DNA from: Sphingomonas immobilis
Lineage (GTDB): Bacteria; Pseudomonadota; Alphaproteobacteria; Sphingomonadales; Sphingomonadaceae
Length of the DNA stretch: 64,000 nt
Direction of reading: 5' to 3'
Assembly (NCBI RefSeq): GCF_030580995.1
Contig: NZ_JAUQSZ010000015.1
Coordinates: 54,668 to 118,667 of the forward strand
Shown one piece after another: positions 63,918 through 64,000 of this stretch. Below the pieces are notes generated by a model. That model ran no database searches. It saw only the letters and a program-made list of their open reading frames with translations, and was not told the origin of the DNA. Both the position numbers and the translations under genes were made by a program. The stretch's first letter is position 1. Each line of letters begins with the position of its first letter.

Positions 63918-64000
63918 GTCGTCCCGGCGCAGGCCGGGACCGCTGGGGAATTGGCAAGCCGTTCGCCCCGAACACAGCGGCCCCGGCCTGCGCCGGGGCG
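63918..64000. repeat. Paired CCCGGC palindromes at the window edge
   Basis: CCCGGCGCAGGCCGGG near 63923-63938 and CCCCGGCCTGCGCCGGGG near 63982-63999 are separate hairpins in a paired layout. The element may continue beyond the window. Confidence 0.6.

Overview
The window is GC-rich DNA from an alphaproteobacterium, most likely a sphingomonad (Sphingomonas or close relative). The evidence is the Entner-Doudoroff cluster zwf-pgl-edd-glk-eda, a CckA-type hybrid kinase, an alphaproteobacterial SOS box (GAAC-N7-GAAC) at recA, sphingomonad-style DksA, DUF1465 and RcnB-like proteins, and many extragenic palindromes of types common in this group. Almost all of it is core chromosome. I see no tRNA, rRNA, CRISPR array, prophage or transposase gene.

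Layout. 1-4349: Entner-Doudoroff operon on the plus strand. 4471-9430: minus-strand fatty-acid operon fabD-fabG-acpP-fabF-mltG, interrupted between fabD and fabG by a GxxExxY (PD-(D/E)XK-like) gene with terminal inverted repeats. 9604-11432: RcnB-like protein and rpsF-rpsR-rplI, ending in a strong terminator. 11433-13856: AT-richer accessory stretch with an ankyrin-repeat secreted protein and a very short candidate lipopeptide gene. 13856-24087: alaS, a TPR protein, two hypothetical proteins, a Tat-exported M24 peptidase, a dicarboxylate symporter, a GST and a methyltransferase; exact 24-bp inverted repeats lie near the two ends of this segment. 24248-32603: recA (SOS box), adenine deaminase, a short-chain dehydrogenase, a single-domain response regulator, cckA and an M13 peptidase. 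32729-40721: YCII-like gene with a frameshift, DUF2062, smpB, DUF805, a membrane protein, dapA, acylphosphatase, greB, a soluble lytic transglycosylase, an Uma2 nuclease-fold protein and a hypothetical protein. 40750-49357: ettA, an M28 peptidase, a lipoprotein, an HAD phosphatase, gamma carbonic anhydrase, DUF1465, two YdcH-like small proteins, PilZ, dksA and a Gly/Ser-rich PEP-CTERM-like protein. 49479-64000: host-attachment-like protein, serS, surE, a LysM/M23 lipoprotein, tyrS, PilZ, recG, sdhE, mfd, a GIY-YIG protein bracketed by hairpin repeats, a secreted hypothetical protein and rmuC.

Functional themes are sugar catabolism by the Entner-Doudoroff route, fatty-acid synthesis, translation (three aminoacyl-tRNA synthetases, ribosomal proteins, EttA, SmpB), DNA repair (RecA, RecG, Mfd, RmuC), cell-cycle control (CckA, possible CtrA half-sites) and wall turnover (MltG, Slt, LysM/M23). 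The most unusual content is structural. Two small nuclease-fold genes, GxxExxY and GIY-YIG, are each bracketed by their own palindromic repeat family, and several other families of paired inverted repeats fill the intergenic gaps. In at least two places a repeat contributes the ribosome binding site of the next gene.
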